Part shown: in pieces, positions 8,615 to 17,829 of the stretch
Layout of the letters: each line of letters starts with the position of its first letter
Numbering within the stretch: the stretch's first letter is position 1
The notes under the pieces: model-generated
The model's input: the letters and a program-made list of their open reading frames with translations, nothing else
Database searches by the model: none
What the model was told of the DNA's origin: nothing
DNA from: Amycolatopsis sp. CA-230715
GTDB taxonomy: Bacteria; Actinomycetota; Actinomycetes; Mycobacteriales; Pseudonocardiaceae
NCBI RefSeq assembly: GCF_018736145.1
Contig: NZ_CP059997.1
Location: forward strand, 3,781,501 to 3,845,500
DNA length: 64,000 nt
Direction: 5' to 3'
Program-made: the position numbers and the translations under genes

Positions 8615-11533
8615 ATGGTGCGGACGGCAGGCCGGCCCCTTTCCGAAACGGTTCCGTCGTCGCTGGTGTCGGTGCGAACACCGACGCCCGCGCTCGCCGG
8701 CCGCGACGAGGAAATCGCGACCCTCGCGCGGATCAGCGGCGAGCGCCCCGCCGTGCTGCTCGTCGAAGGCGAGGCCGGGATCGGGAAGACCAGACTGGTC
8801 GCGGCGCTGCTCCGAAGACACGAGTTCGACGGCGTGCGCGTGCTCACCGGCTCGTGCCCGCCGTTGCGCGAACCCTTCCCCTACGGTCCCATCCTGGACG
8901 CGCTGCGCACCGTCACCGGCCAGCCCGTCGGCACGCTCAGCCCGGTGACCGGCGTGCTCCGCCCGCTGCTCCCCGAGATCTCCGATCTGCTGCCGCCCGC
9001 GCCGGAGCCGATGGCCGAACCGGCCGCCCAGCGGCACCGCCAGTTCCGCGCCGTCCGCGAACTGCTCGAAGCCTGCGGCCCCACCGTGCTCGTGCTCGAA
9101 GACCTGCAGTGGGCCGACGAAAACACCAAGGACCTGCTCGCCTTCCTCGTCGCGAAACCGCCCCGGCGCCTCACGCTCCTGCTCACCTACCGCGCGGGAC
9201 AGGCCGGTGCCGCGCTCGGGATTCCCTTGCGGGCGGCCGATTCCGTGCCCGTCGCGACCCTGCACCTCGGCCCGCTTGGCGCCGAGGCGGTCGGCGCCGT
9301 CGCCACCGACGTGCTCTCGCTCTCCCGCATCGACGACGAGTTCGTCCGCGCGCTGCACGAGCACACCGCGGGCATCCCGCAGGTGGTCACCGAAACCCTG
9401 CGCGCGGTCCGCGATCTCGGGTTCTCCGGCGCGGCACCGTCACCGCAGGTACTGGACCGGATCGCGGTGCCGGTGCTGCTGCGCGAATCCGCCGTCGAAC
9501 GGCTCGGCGTGCTGTCCGAGCCCGCCGCGCGCCTGGTCAGAGCCGCCTCGGTGCTCGGCACCCCCGGTGAGTCGACCCTGCTCGGCATGATCGCGGGCCT
9601 GCGCGGCGCGCGGTTGTCCTCGGCGCTTTCCGAAGCGGTCAACGGCGGGCTGCTCGGCGAGGCCGACCGCGGCCGGTACGCCTTCCGGCACACCCTCGCC
9701 CGCCGCGCGGTGTACGAGGCGACCAGCGCACCCGAGCGGCAACCCTTGCACGCCAACGCTTTGCGCGCACTCGCGAACGTGGTGCCGCCGCCGTACGCCG
9801 AGCTGGCCAGGCACGCGCGCGCCGGTGGCCTGCCCGACCAGTGGCAGCGCTACGGGGAGGCCGCCGCCGACCGCGCCATCGAACTCGGCGAGACCGCGCT
9901 CGCCATCGACACCCTGCAGGCCTTGCTGGAACAGGGAAAACTCGCCGAGTCCGATGTGGAGCGACTGGCCACGAAGCTGAGCAAGATCGCGCAGCGCGGG
10001 CTGCGCTCGGACGTGTCCGCGACGCTCGAACGCGTGCTCGCCGAACGGACGCTGTCCCAGACCATGCGGGGCACGATCCGGCTCAACCTCGGGCTGCTGC
10101 TCGTGCGCCGCGCGGGGGAACTCGGACGCGCGCGGCTCGAAGTCGAGAAGGCGATCGACGAGCTGTCCGACCGCCCCGAACTCGCCGCGCGCGGGATCAA
10201 CCTGCTCGCCATGCCGATCGACGGGCTGATGCCGCTGAGCTGGCACGAACAGTGGGGCCAACGCGCGCGCGAGGTGTACGAACGGCTCGACGACCCCGAA
10301 CTGCGGCTCGCGCTGACCGGTGACCGGATCGCCTGCCGCGCGCACATCGGCGACGGCAGCGCGTGGACCGAGTTCGAACAGCTCCCCGAAGCGGGGCGCA
10401 CGGTCGCCGAGCGCGTGCAGCTCGCGCGGCTGTGGTGCAACCTCGCCGACGCGCAGTCGTGGATCGGGCACCACGGGCGGGCCGACCGGCTCCTTCGCGA
10501 CGGCATGGTGCAGGCCAATTCCACCGGCGCGCTGTTCACCGTCGAACTGGCGAGGGGCACGCGGCTGCGGCTCGACTGGCTCACCGGGAACTGGACGGGG
10601 CTCGCCGAAACCGGGGAAACGCTCCGCCGCCGCTACCCCGATCTCGGCCCGGTCACCGCCGAAGCCGCGCTCGTGCTCGGCGGGCTCGCGGCGGTGCGCG
10701 GCGAATTCTCCGAGGCCGAGCGGTACCTCGCCGAAACGAGCGTGCACGCACCCGAACACGGTGTGGTGCCGGTGGTGCTGGCCGCGGCGGGCATGCTGGC
10801 GCGCGTCCGGCTCGGCGCGGGCGACATCGCGGCCGCCTGCGCGATCGTGGACAGCGGGCTGACTTCGGCGCGCTGCAAGGGCGTGTGGGTGTGGGCCGCC
10901 GAACTGGTGCCGGTGGCGACCGAGGCGTACGCGGCGGCGGGCCGGTGGAACGCGGCGGAATCCGTCGTCGACGAGTTCGAGCGCGGTATCGAAGGCAGGG
11001 ACGCGCCGGTCGCGACGGCCGCGCTCGCCGCGGCGAAGGCGGTTTTGCTGGTGGCGCGGGGAAAGCACGCCGACGCGGGCGCGGACTTCGCCGAGGTCGC
11101 GAAGGCCTACGCGAACCTCCCGATGCCCTACGCCGCCGCGTGGGCGAAGGAACGGGCGGCGTTGAGCAGGCTCGCCTCCGGCGACAGCGCGGCGACCGCG
11201 GAACTCGGCGAAGTCGCCGAGGTCTACGCCCGCCTCGGCGCGACGCGGGACGCGGGCCGCTGCCGCCACGCGCTCCGCGAACACGGCGCGTGGACCCCCT
11301 CACCACGCGGCAGGCGCGGCTACGGGACGCAACTTTCCCCCAGGGAACGGGAAGTCGCGCGCATGCTGGCCGCGGGGCGCACGAACAAGGAGATCGCCGA
11401 AGGACTGTTCCTGTCGCCGCGCACGGTGGAACAGCACGTGGCGAAGGTGCTCCGGAAGCTCGGCGCGCGCTCGCGCACCGAAGTCGTCTGGCTGGAAGCC
11501 GACGCCCCGGCCTGCTCCCCGGAAGCCGTCTGA
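8615..11533 (+). CDS. Large ATP-binding LuxR-family (LAL) transcriptional regulator
   Basis: A 972-aa LAL-type (STAND ATPase) regulator. The N-terminal AAA domain has Walker A GEAGIGKT at residues 52-59 and Walker B VLVLEDLQWAD. A long TPR/alpha-helical middle region follows, with a C-terminal LuxR HTH at about 905-955 (LSPREREVARMLAAGRTNKEIAEGLFLS). Such proteins activate secondary-metabolite, sugar or developmental genes. No biosynthetic cluster is adjacent, so the target is unknown. ATG 8615 is the only sensible start. Confidence 0.92.
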   Translation: MVRTAGRPLSETVPSSLVSVRTPTPALAGRDEEIATLARISGERPAVLLVEGEAGIGKTRLVAALLRRHEFDGVRVLTGSCPPLREPFPYGPILDALRTVTGQPVGTLSPVTGVLRPLLPEISDLLPPAPEPMAEPAAQRHRQFRAVRELLEACGPTVLVLEDLQWADENTKDLLAFLVAKPPRRLTLLLTYRAGQAGAALGIPLRAADSVPVATLHLGPLGAEAVGAVATDVLSLSRIDDEFVRALHEHTAGIPQVVTETLRAVRDLGFSGAAPSPQVLDRIAVPVLLRESAVERLGVLSEPAARLVRAASVLGTPGESTLLGMIAGLRGARLSSALSEAVNGGLLGEADRGRYAFRHTLARRAVYEATSAPERQPLHANALRALANVVPPPYAELARHARAGGLPDQWQRYGEAAADRAIELGETALAIDTLQALLEQGKLAESDVERLATKLSKIAQRGLRSDVSATLERVLAERTLSQTMRGTIRLNLGLLLVRRAGELGRARLEVEKAIDELSDRPELAARGINLLAMPIDGLMPLSWHEQWGQRAREVYERLDDPELRLALTGDRIACRAHIGDGSAWTEFEQLPEAGRTVAERVQLARLWCNLADAQSWIGHHGRADRLLRDGMVQANSTGALFTVELARGTRLRLDWLTGNWTGLAETGETLRRRYPDLGPVTAEAALVLGGLAAVRGEFSEAERYLAETSVHAPEHGVVPVVLAAAGMLARVRLGAGDIAAACAIVDSGLTSARCKGVWVWAAELVPVATEAYAAAGRWNAAESVVDEFERGIEGRDAPVATAALAAAKAVLLVARGKHADAGADFAEVAKAYANLPMPYAAAWAKERAALSRLASGDSAATAELGEVAEVYARLGATRDAGRCRHALREHGAWTPSPRGRRGYGTQLSPREREVARMLAAGRTNKEIAEGLFLSPRTVEQHVAKVLRKLGARSRTEVVWLEADAPACSPEAV

Positions 11534-11671
11534 CACTCCCGCCGTGCCCCGAAAGTGACCTTCGCCGAAGGCTCTTCTTGGGGCGCTGAGCGTCACGATC
11601 TCGGCCCTCGTGGCGGGCCGCCACCTCCTGCGTGGCCCGCAGCGGGCGTTCGCGTGCCCCGAAAGCGGGAG

Positions 11672-11805
11672 GTCGAGTGTGCGAGGGGTGGATGTGCGGC
11701 GTTGAGCGCCCCGAAGGCCACCTTCGGGGCACGCACAGCCCTGCTCGCACGTCAGCGAGGGCCGAGAAAGTGGCGCTGGGGTCCCCGAAGGTGGCCTTCG
11801 GGGAC
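11672..11805. repeat. Interspersed palindromic repeat, copy B
   Basis: This lies in the 423-bp gap 11534-11956, which has no gene. It is nearly identical over about 55 bp to copy A (2009 onward) and again at its end, with the dyads GCCCCGAAGGCCACCTTCGG at 11707 and GTCCCCGAAGGTGGCCTTCG at 11781. A further partial unit sits at 11542-11580 right after the LAL regulator stop. The two copies share order and spacing, which shows one composite repeat and not chance palindromes. Confidence 0.8.
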
Positions 11806-11956
11806 CAACGACGGGCCCCGCCGCCGCACGCACCCGACATCCGCGCACCCGACATCACTGTGACCAACAGCATCATCTACCGCCCCGAAAGCCAGGGCAC
11901 GCGGGCAAGCCGCGCGGACGGAGGCGGGGCGCGCCGCCGGGAGCTACCGTGGGGCG

Positions 11957-12631
11957 ATGATCGCCGAGAGCGTTCCCGCCTGGCGGCGGAAGACCGAGGG
12001 CGAGGCCCGCTGGCAGGCGATGGCCGTGGTCATCGCCACGCTCGCGTTGCAGCTCGCCCTGCCCGGCGCGCTCGTGCTGAGTCCCCGCTGGCTGCTGCCC
12101 GCACTGTCCACTTTGCTCATCGTGGCGCTGCTGCTGGTGAATCCCGGCAAGGTGGACAGGCGGAGCAAGCGCGAGCGGATGATCTCGCTCGTGCTCGTCG
12201 CGGTGGTGAGCGCGGCGAACGCGCTGTCCGCGGTCGGGCTGGTGATCGGGATCGTGGACGGGTCCATCACCGGCAGCGCGGGCCGCGTGCTGCTGTCCGG
12301 CGTGATCGTCTACTGGACGAACATCGTGGTGTTTTCCCTGTGGTACTGGGAATTCGACCGCGGCGGCCCGGCGGCGCGGGCACTCGGCGAGGCCGATTAC
12401 CCGGACTTCATGTTCCCGCAGATGAGCGATCCGGAGCTGGCGCCGAAGGACTGGGAGCCCGGCTACCTCGACTACCTCTACGTCTCGTTCACCAACGCCG
12501 CCGCGTTCAGCCCGACCGACGTGATGCCGCTGCGCCGCTGGGCGAAGCTCACCATGCTCGGCCAGGCGGGGCTTTCCCTGATCCTCGCGCTGCTGGTCGT
12601 CGCGTGGGCGGTCGGTGGCCTGCGCGGGTGA
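11957..12631 (+). CDS. DUF1345 family membrane protein
   Basis: A 224-aa integral membrane protein with about five transmembrane segments. The conserved C-terminal half of DUF1345 is recognisable (VFSLWYWEFDRGGP, DFMFPQM, YLDYLYVSFTNAAAFSPTDVMPL). No biochemical function is established for the family. It starts at ATG 11957 and ends inside a 12-bp hairpin shared with the convergent ABC-transporter operon. Confidence 0.8.
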   Translation: MIAESVPAWRRKTEGEARWQAMAVVIATLALQLALPGALVLSPRWLLPALSTLLIVALLLVNPGKVDRRSKRERMISLVLVAVVSAANALSAVGLVIGIVDGSITGSAGRVLLSGVIVYWTNIVVFSLWYWEFDRGGPAARALGEADYPDFMFPQMSDPELAPKDWEPGYLDYLYVSFTNAAAFSPTDVMPLRRWAKLTMLGQAGLSLILALLVVAWAVGGLRG

Positions 12632-12643
12632 GCGCAGGCCACC
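12614..12643. terminator. Bidirectional hairpin terminator
   Basis: GGTGGCCTGCGC (12614-12625) and GCGCAGGCCACC (12632-12643) form a perfect 12-bp stem. Its six-base loop carries the stop codon of the DUF1345 gene. It lies between two convergent genes and can serve both. Confidence 0.75.
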
Positions 12644-12649
12644 GGTCCC

Positions 12650-13690
12650 TCACGGTTTCGTCGCCGCCGCGTCGGCGAACTTCGTGGTGTACGTCTTGTC
12701 GAGCGCGATCCTGTCCTTGCGCGGGGCCACGTTCTTCGAGAAGCTCGCCAGCACCCGCAACGCGTTCTGCGCCGCCGCGGGGTCCATTTTGCCGTCCGCG
12801 TTGAACATCCCGATGCTGTCCTTGATGGACTTGACGTACAGCTCGGGGTTGCCGCCCGCGAACGACTGCGGCATCTTCGCCGCGATCTCCTCGGGTCGGT
12901 GCGCGGAAATCCAGCGCAGCGAGCCGATGAACGCGTTCGCCAGCTTCTGCACCACCTCCGGGTACCGGTTCACGATCTCGCAGCTCATGTACAGCGAGGT
13001 CGACGGGTAGAGCCCGCCGAGCGCGGCGCGCGTGCCCTGCTCGGTGCGCAGGTCGTAGAGCACCTTGCCCTGGCCGGTCGTGGTGAGCTGGGCGATCGTC
13101 GGGTCGGTGGTCATCCCCGCGTCGATCTCGCCGCGGGTGAGCGGCGCGATGAACGTCTGCCCGGCACCGACCTTCACCGGCGTGTAGTCGCTTGAGGACA
13201 CCCCGTCCTTGGCGGCGAGCGCCTTCGTGAGGAAGTCGGTCGACGAGCCGAGCGAGGTGACGCCGAGCTTGCGGCCGCGGAAATCGGCCGCGGAGCGCAC
13301 TTCGCCCGCCTTCTTCGTCGAAATGACCTCGGCCTCGCCGGGGATGTTCGCCATCTGCACCACGCTGGTGATGCACTGGTCCTTGGCCTGCAGGTCGATG
13401 GTGTGGTCGTAGAAGCCGACCACGCCCTGCACCTCGCCGGAGATCAGCGCGGTCTCCGCGCTCGCGCCCGAGGTGTCGCCGAGCAACTCGACGTCGAGCC
13501 CCTGCTGCTTGAACCCGCCAAGCTGCTGCGTCAGCATCGCGGGCAGGTAGATCACCTTTTCCAGCCCGCCCACCACGATCTTGAGGTGCGGGGTGCCGCC
13601 GCCGAGGTCCAGCGTCCGCGTGTCGCGGCACGCCATCGTTCCCGCCGCCACCAGCACGAGTGCCAGCAGCAGCCCGATCTTCTTGCGCAT
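12650..13690 (-). CDS. ABC transporter substrate-binding lipoprotein (NitT/TauT, NMT1-like)
   Basis: A 346-aa lipoprotein. The Lys-rich N-terminus and hydrophobic stretch end in the lipobox GTMAC, so it is anchored outside the membrane. The body has the NMT1/SsuA-type fold signature (YLPAMLTQQLGGFKQQGLDVELL, SGEVQGVVGFYDH, LTRGEIDAGMTTDPT). Ligands in this family include sulfonates, nitrate and pyrimidine precursors; none can be chosen from sequence. ATG 13690 has GAGG eight bases upstream. It is last in the operon, 10 bp after the permease. Confidence 0.88.
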   Translation of the reverse strand: MRKKIGLLLALVLVAAGTMACRDTRTLDLGGGTPHLKIVVGGLEKVIYLPAMLTQQLGGFKQQGLDVELLGDTSGASAETALISGEVQGVVGFYDHTIDLQAKDQCITSVVQMANIPGEAEVISTKKAGEVRSAADFRGRKLGVTSLGSSTDFLTKALAAKDGVSSSDYTPVKVGAGQTFIAPLTRGEIDAGMTTDPTIAQLTTTGQGKVLYDLRTEQGTRAALGGLYPSTSLYMSCEIVNRYPEVVQKLANAFIGSLRWISAHRPEEIAAKMPQSFAGGNPELYVKSIKDSIGMFNADGKMDPAAAQNALRVLASFSKNVAPRKDRIALDKTYTTKFADAAATKP

Positions 13691-13700
13691 CTTCACCACC

Positions 13701-14582
13701 TCAGATCGGCGACGCGGCGTTGTCGTCGGCGTTGGGGCGCCAGCGGAGGAGCTTGCGCTCCAGCCAGCCGATCCCCCACTCGGCGATGAGCGCGACCACG
13801 GTCATGATGATCATGCCCGCGTAGATGCCCGCCGAGTCGAACGTGCCCTGCGCGTTCGAGATCAGGAACCCGACACCGGCGCGGGCGCCCGCGTACTCGC
13901 TCACCACCGCGCCGATCAACGCGAACCCGAACGCGGTGTGCAAAGAGGACAGAATCCACGAGGTCGCGCTCGGCAGCACGATCGAGCCCATCACCTGCAC
14001 GCGGCTCGCGCCGAGGATCCGCGCGTTGTCGATGACGTTGCGATCCACCTCGCGGGCGCCGGTGAAGGCGTTGAAGAACACCGCGAAGAACACCAGCACG
14101 ATCACAGTGGCCACTTTGGACGGAAGCCCGAGACCGAACCAGATCACGAACAGCGCGGCGAGCACGATCCTCGGCACCGCGTTGATCGCCTTGATGAACG
14201 GCGCCAGCACGTCGGCGAGATAGGCGCTGCGGCCGAGCACCACACCGAGCACCACGCCCGCGATCGACCCGATGGCGAACCCGATCACGGCCTCTTCGAC
14301 GGTCACCCACAGCTGGTACCAGATCGACCCGAAATCGGTGCCGATGCTGAACCATTCGACGAGCCGTTCCCAGATCTTCGACGGCTTGGAGTAGACGAAC
14401 GGGTCGATCCACAGCGTCGCGGTCAGCTCCCAGCTGCCCAGCCAGACAGCCACGATGCCCAGGCGCAGCAACCAGATGTTGCGCTTGCGGCGACGCGTCT
14501 TCGTACGCTGCCTGGCGAGAATGTCCTCTTCGGACTCGTAGACCTTCGTTTCTTCCCTCGTGAGCACGGCTTCACGCGACAT
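13701..14582 (-). CDS. ABC transporter permease (NitT/TauT type)
   Basis: A 293-aa permease with an N-terminal charged tail, about six transmembrane segments and the EAA loop typical of binding-protein-dependent importers (DNARILGASRVQVMGSIVLPSA). ATG 14582 lies inside the end of the ATPase gene and has a GGGG run at RBS distance; an in-frame GTG is at 14591. It pairs with the upstream ATPase and the downstream lipoprotein. Confidence 0.9.
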   Translation of the reverse strand: MSREAVLTREETKVYESEEDILARQRTKTRRRKRNIWLLRLGIVAVWLGSWELTATLWIDPFVYSKPSKIWERLVEWFSIGTDFGSIWYQLWVTVEEAVIGFAIGSIAGVVLGVVLGRSAYLADVLAPFIKAINAVPRIVLAALFVIWFGLGLPSKVATVIVLVFFAVFFNAFTGAREVDRNVIDNARILGASRVQVMGSIVLPSATSWILSSLHTAFGFALIGAVVSEYAGARAGVGFLISNAQGTFDSAGIYAGMIIMTVVALIAEWGIGWLERKLLRWRPNADDNAASPI

Positions 14583-15378
14583 TGCCCGCACCCCTTTCCC
14601 GCGCCTTGTCGACCTCGGTCCGCAGCGACTCCCAGACCTGCCGGTACAGCCCCATGAACTCCTCAGTCAGGCGCAGCTCCTCGACCGCGCGCGGCCGTGG
14701 CAACGGCACCTCGAACACGTCCTTGACCGTCGCCGGGCTCGCCGTCATCACCACGACCTTGTCGGCGAGCGCGATCGCTTCGTCGAGGTCGTGCGTGACG
14801 AAGATGACCGCGGCGTCGCTGCCCGCCCACAGGCGCAGCAGCTCGTCCTGCATGAGCGCGCGCGTCTGCACGTCGAGCGCGGAGAACGGCTCGTCCATCA
14901 GCAGGATCCGCGGGCTGGTGACCAGGGTCTGCGCCAGCGCGACGCGTTTGCGCATCCCGCCGGAAAGCTGGTGCGGGTAGTACTTTTCGAAGCCCTTGAG
15001 CCCGACGCGCTCGATCCAGTCCGCCGCCTGCGCGCGGGCATCCGCCTTGCGCGCGCCGCGGAACCGCGGGCCGGAGGCCACGTTGTCGAGCACGGAACGC
15101 CACGGCATCACCGCGTCCGTCTGGAACATGTACCCGACACCGTCCGGAATGGACCGGACGTCGGTGCCGTTCACCCTGACCACCCCGGCCGACGCGGGCT
15201 GCAGGCCGGAAACGAGCGAGAGGGTCGTCGACTTCCCGCAGCCGGTCGGGCCGACGACGGCGACGAACTCGCCCTCGCCGACGGTGAGGTCCAGGTCCCG
15301 TACCGCGGTGTGCACCGATCCGCTCCCGCTCGGGAAGCGTTTCGTCGCACCCGCCAGTTCGATGAGGGGTGGGGCCAT
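14572..15378 (-). CDS. ABC transporter ATP-binding protein (NitT/TauT type)
   Basis: A 268-aa ATPase with Walker A GPTGCGKST, Q-loop MFQTDAVMPW, signature LSGGMRKR, Walker B ILLMDEPFSALD and H-loop VTHDLDEA. The N-terminal MAPPLIEL is the first gene product of the importer operon. It is divergent from the CitA-type kinase gene at 15533, with about 155 bp between them that likely holds both promoters. This suggests, without proving, that the two-component pair controls the importer. Confidence 0.92.
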   Translation of the reverse strand: MAPPLIELAGATKRFPSGSGSVHTAVRDLDLTVGEGEFVAVVGPTGCGKSTTLSLVSGLQPASAGVVRVNGTDVRSIPDGVGYMFQTDAVMPWRSVLDNVASGPRFRGARKADARAQAADWIERVGLKGFEKYYPHQLSGGMRKRVALAQTLVTSPRILLMDEPFSALDVQTRALMQDELLRLWAGSDAAVIFVTHDLDEAIALADKVVVMTASPATVKDVFEVPLPRPRAVEELRLTEEFMGLYRQVWESLRTEVDKARERGAGNVA

Positions 15379-15532
15379 CGCGGCGACTCCTTTGTCTGTG
15401 CTGCCGGTCACAGGGAAGGTAAGAGGCGCCCATCGCGAGGTGAAGCTTGTCCGCGTTCTGCTTCCCGCCGATGCGTTCTTCGCGTTTCGCACGTTTTGCT
15501 CACGCTCTTGACCTGCGAGTACGGTGCGCTCC

Positions 15533-17158
15533 ATGGCGGAACGGGGCTTGTTCGCGCGGCTGCGGTTCAGCAGGCAGATCCTGCTGCTGCAGGTCGGCGT
15601 GGTCGTGCTGCTGCTCGTCGTCGGGCTCGCACTCGTCGCCGCGCTGCTGCGGAGCACGCTCACCGACGACTACGGGCAGCGCGCGCTCGCGATCGCGCGC
15701 TCGGTCGCGGCGGACCCGGACGTCGTCGTGAACGTGGAGGCGAAGCGCGCGGGCGGCGCGCTCCAGTCGCGCGCACTCGCCGTCCGAGCCCGCACCGATA
15801 CCTCGTTCGTCGTGATCACCGACGACCAGGGCATCCGGCTGGCGCATCCCGACCCGGCGCAGATCGGCCAGCCGGTCAGCACCGACTACCGCGTGCCGAT
15901 CGGCGGCGGCGAGGTCGCCAGCGCGGTCGAGAAGGGCACGTTGGGCTTGTCGGTCCGCAGCAAGACCTACGTGAAGACACCGGATGGCCGCGTCGTCGGC
16001 GAAGTCAGCGTCGGCTTCGAAACCGACGATCCCACCGCGGAGTTCCAGCACCTGCTGCTGATCGCGGGCGGGTTCGGCGGGCTCGCGCTCCTGCTCGGCG
16101 TCGGCGCATCGGCACTGCTGACGCGGCGGCTGCGCCGCCAGACCCACGGCCTGGAACCGCACGAACTGACCGAACTGCTCTACGAACGCGAAGCCGTGCT
16201 GCACGGGATCGGCGAAGGCGTGGTGGCGGTCGACGCCCGGAACCGCATCACGGTGTGCAACTCCGAAGCGGGGCGCCTGCTCGGCATCGCGCTGCCGATC
16301 GGCGCGGATCTGTCCGAATTGGACATCTCGCCGCGGCTGCGGTCGGCACTGGCGGACGGCGACGAGGCCACCAACCTGCTCGCCGTCGCGGGCGAACGGG
16401 TGCTGGTGATCAACTCCCGCCCGGTTCGCCACGACGACCGCGAGCTGGGCACCGTGCTGACCCTGCGCGACCGCACCGATTTCGAGACCCTGACCAGGGA
16501 GCTCGACGCGGTGCGCTCGCTGACCGACGGCCTGCGCGCGCAACGCCACGAGTACCGCAACCGGCTGCACACCCTGTCCGGCCTGTTGCAGCTCGGCCAC
16601 CGCGAGGAAGCCGTGGAGTACCTGCAAACGCTGACCGATTCCGTCTCCTCCGCCGCGGGCCCGGTCGGCGAAACGGTCGCCGACCCGTACCTGCAGGCGC
16701 TGCTCGTCGCGAAAACCGAGCAGGCGGTGGAAAAAGGCGTCGCGCTGCGGGTTTCGGACGACTCGTGGGTACCGGCGGCGACCACCGACCCGATCGCGCT
16801 CAACACCGTGGTCGGCAACCTGCTCGACAACGCGCTGCACGCGGCCAGGATGGGCGACCGGCGGCCCGCGACCGTGGAAATCGCCTTGCTGGCACAGGGA
16901 AACGAGCTGCACGTGTCCGTAGTGGACAGTGGAGGCGGGATACCCGCGGAGCTGCGCGACACCCTCTTCACCGAGGGAGTGACGACCAAACTGGCCCCGG
17001 GGCACGGCCTCGGCCTCGCGCTGGCGAGGCAGGCCGCGCGGGCGCGAGGCGGTGACCTGTGGCTCGGCGACCCCGGCGGGGAGAACAGCGGCGCGCTGTT
17101 CGTCGCGGCCTTGCCCGGCATCGTGGACGACCGGACGGACGGAGAGGACCTGCCATGA
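15533..17158 (+). CDS. CitA/DcuS-type sensor histidine kinase
   Basis: A 541-aa kinase. The first transmembrane segment is at about residues 16-39, followed by an extracytoplasmic PDC/Cache sensor (about 40-170, with RLAHPDPAQIGQPVSTDYRVP), a second membrane segment (about 174-196), a PAS domain (GIGEGVVAVDARNRITVCNS), a SpoOB-type dimerisation helix with H339 in RAQRHEYRNRLHTL, and HATPase_c (NLLDNALHAA, GHGLGLALARQ). Family members sense citrate or C4-dicarboxylates and similar small acids. ATG 15533 is preferred; GTG 15524 is in frame. The stop overlaps the regulator start. Confidence 0.9.
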   Translation: MAERGLFARLRFSRQILLLQVGVVVLLLVVGLALVAALLRSTLTDDYGQRALAIARSVAADPDVVVNVEAKRAGGALQSRALAVRARTDTSFVVITDDQGIRLAHPDPAQIGQPVSTDYRVPIGGGEVASAVEKGTLGLSVRSKTYVKTPDGRVVGEVSVGFETDDPTAEFQHLLLIAGGFGGLALLLGVGASALLTRRLRRQTHGLEPHELTELLYEREAVLHGIGEGVVAVDARNRITVCNSEAGRLLGIALPIGADLSELDISPRLRSALADGDEATNLLAVAGERVLVINSRPVRHDDRELGTVLTLRDRTDFETLTRELDAVRSLTDGLRAQRHEYRNRLHTLSGLLQLGHREEAVEYLQTLTDSVSSAAGPVGETVADPYLQALLVAKTEQAVEKGVALRVSDDSWVPAATTDPIALNTVVGNLLDNALHAARMGDRRPATVEIALLAQGNELHVSVVDSGGGIPAELRDTLFTEGVTTKLAPGHGLGLALARQAARARGGDLWLGDPGGENSGALFVAALPGIVDDRTDGEDLP

Positions 17159-17829
17159 TCAGGACGCTGATCGTCGACGACGACTTCCGGGTGGCCGGGG
17201 TGCACGCCGGTTTCGTCGAGGAGACACCGGGTTTCACCGTGGTGGGCACCGCGCACACCGCGGCCGAAGCACGGGCACGCGTGCGGGAGCTGACGCCGGA
17301 TCTGGTGCTGCTGGACGTGTTCCTGCCCGACGAACCGGGCCTCGCGCTGCTGCCTGAGCTGCCCGCCGACGCGATCGTGCTGTCCGCGGCGGCGGACGCG
17401 CGCACGGTGCGGGCCGCCGTGCGCGGCGGCGCGGTCAACTACCTGGTGAAACCGTTCACCACGCGTCAGCTCACCGAACGGCTGCTCAGCTACGCGCGCT
17501 ACCGCTCACTGCTCCCCGAAGACGGGCACCTCGGCCAGGACCAGATCGACCGCGCGTTCCGTACCCTGCACGAGCAGGACCGCAGCGCCGCGCCGAAGGG
17601 GCAGTCGAGCGCCACGTCACGGCTGATTTCCGACCAGCTCAAGCAGGCCGACGGCCCGCTTTCGGCCGCCGAAATCGCCGGGGAGCTGGGAATCGCGCGC
17701 GCGACGGCGCAGCGCTACCTGACCGCGCTGACGGAATCGGGCTCGGCGGTGATGGGCCTGCGCTACGGCGCTACCGGCCGTCCCGAGCACGAATATCGGT
17801 GGCACGGGCGCGATCGTTCCCGCCCATGA
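17155..17829 (+). CDS. CitB/DcuR-type response regulator
   Basis: A 224-aa response regulator. The receiver has D8-D10, phospho-acceptor D54 (VLLDVFLPDEPG) and a conserved Lys in YLVKPF. The C-terminal HTH (LSAAEIAGELGIARATAQRYL) is of the CitB type. ATG 17155 overlaps the kinase stop (ATGA). Likely targets are transport genes such as the divergent importer. The last 59 bp overlap the 3' end of the opposite-strand gene at 17771. Confidence 0.92.
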   Translation: MIRTLIVDDDFRVAGVHAGFVEETPGFTVVGTAHTAAEARARVRELTPDLVLLDVFLPDEPGLALLPELPADAIVLSAAADARTVRAAVRGGAVNYLVKPFTTRQLTERLLSYARYRSLLPEDGHLGQDQIDRAFRTLHEQDRSAAPKGQSSATSRLISDQLKQADGPLSAAEIAGELGIARATAQRYLTALTESGSAVMGLRYGATGRPEHEYRWHGRDRSRP

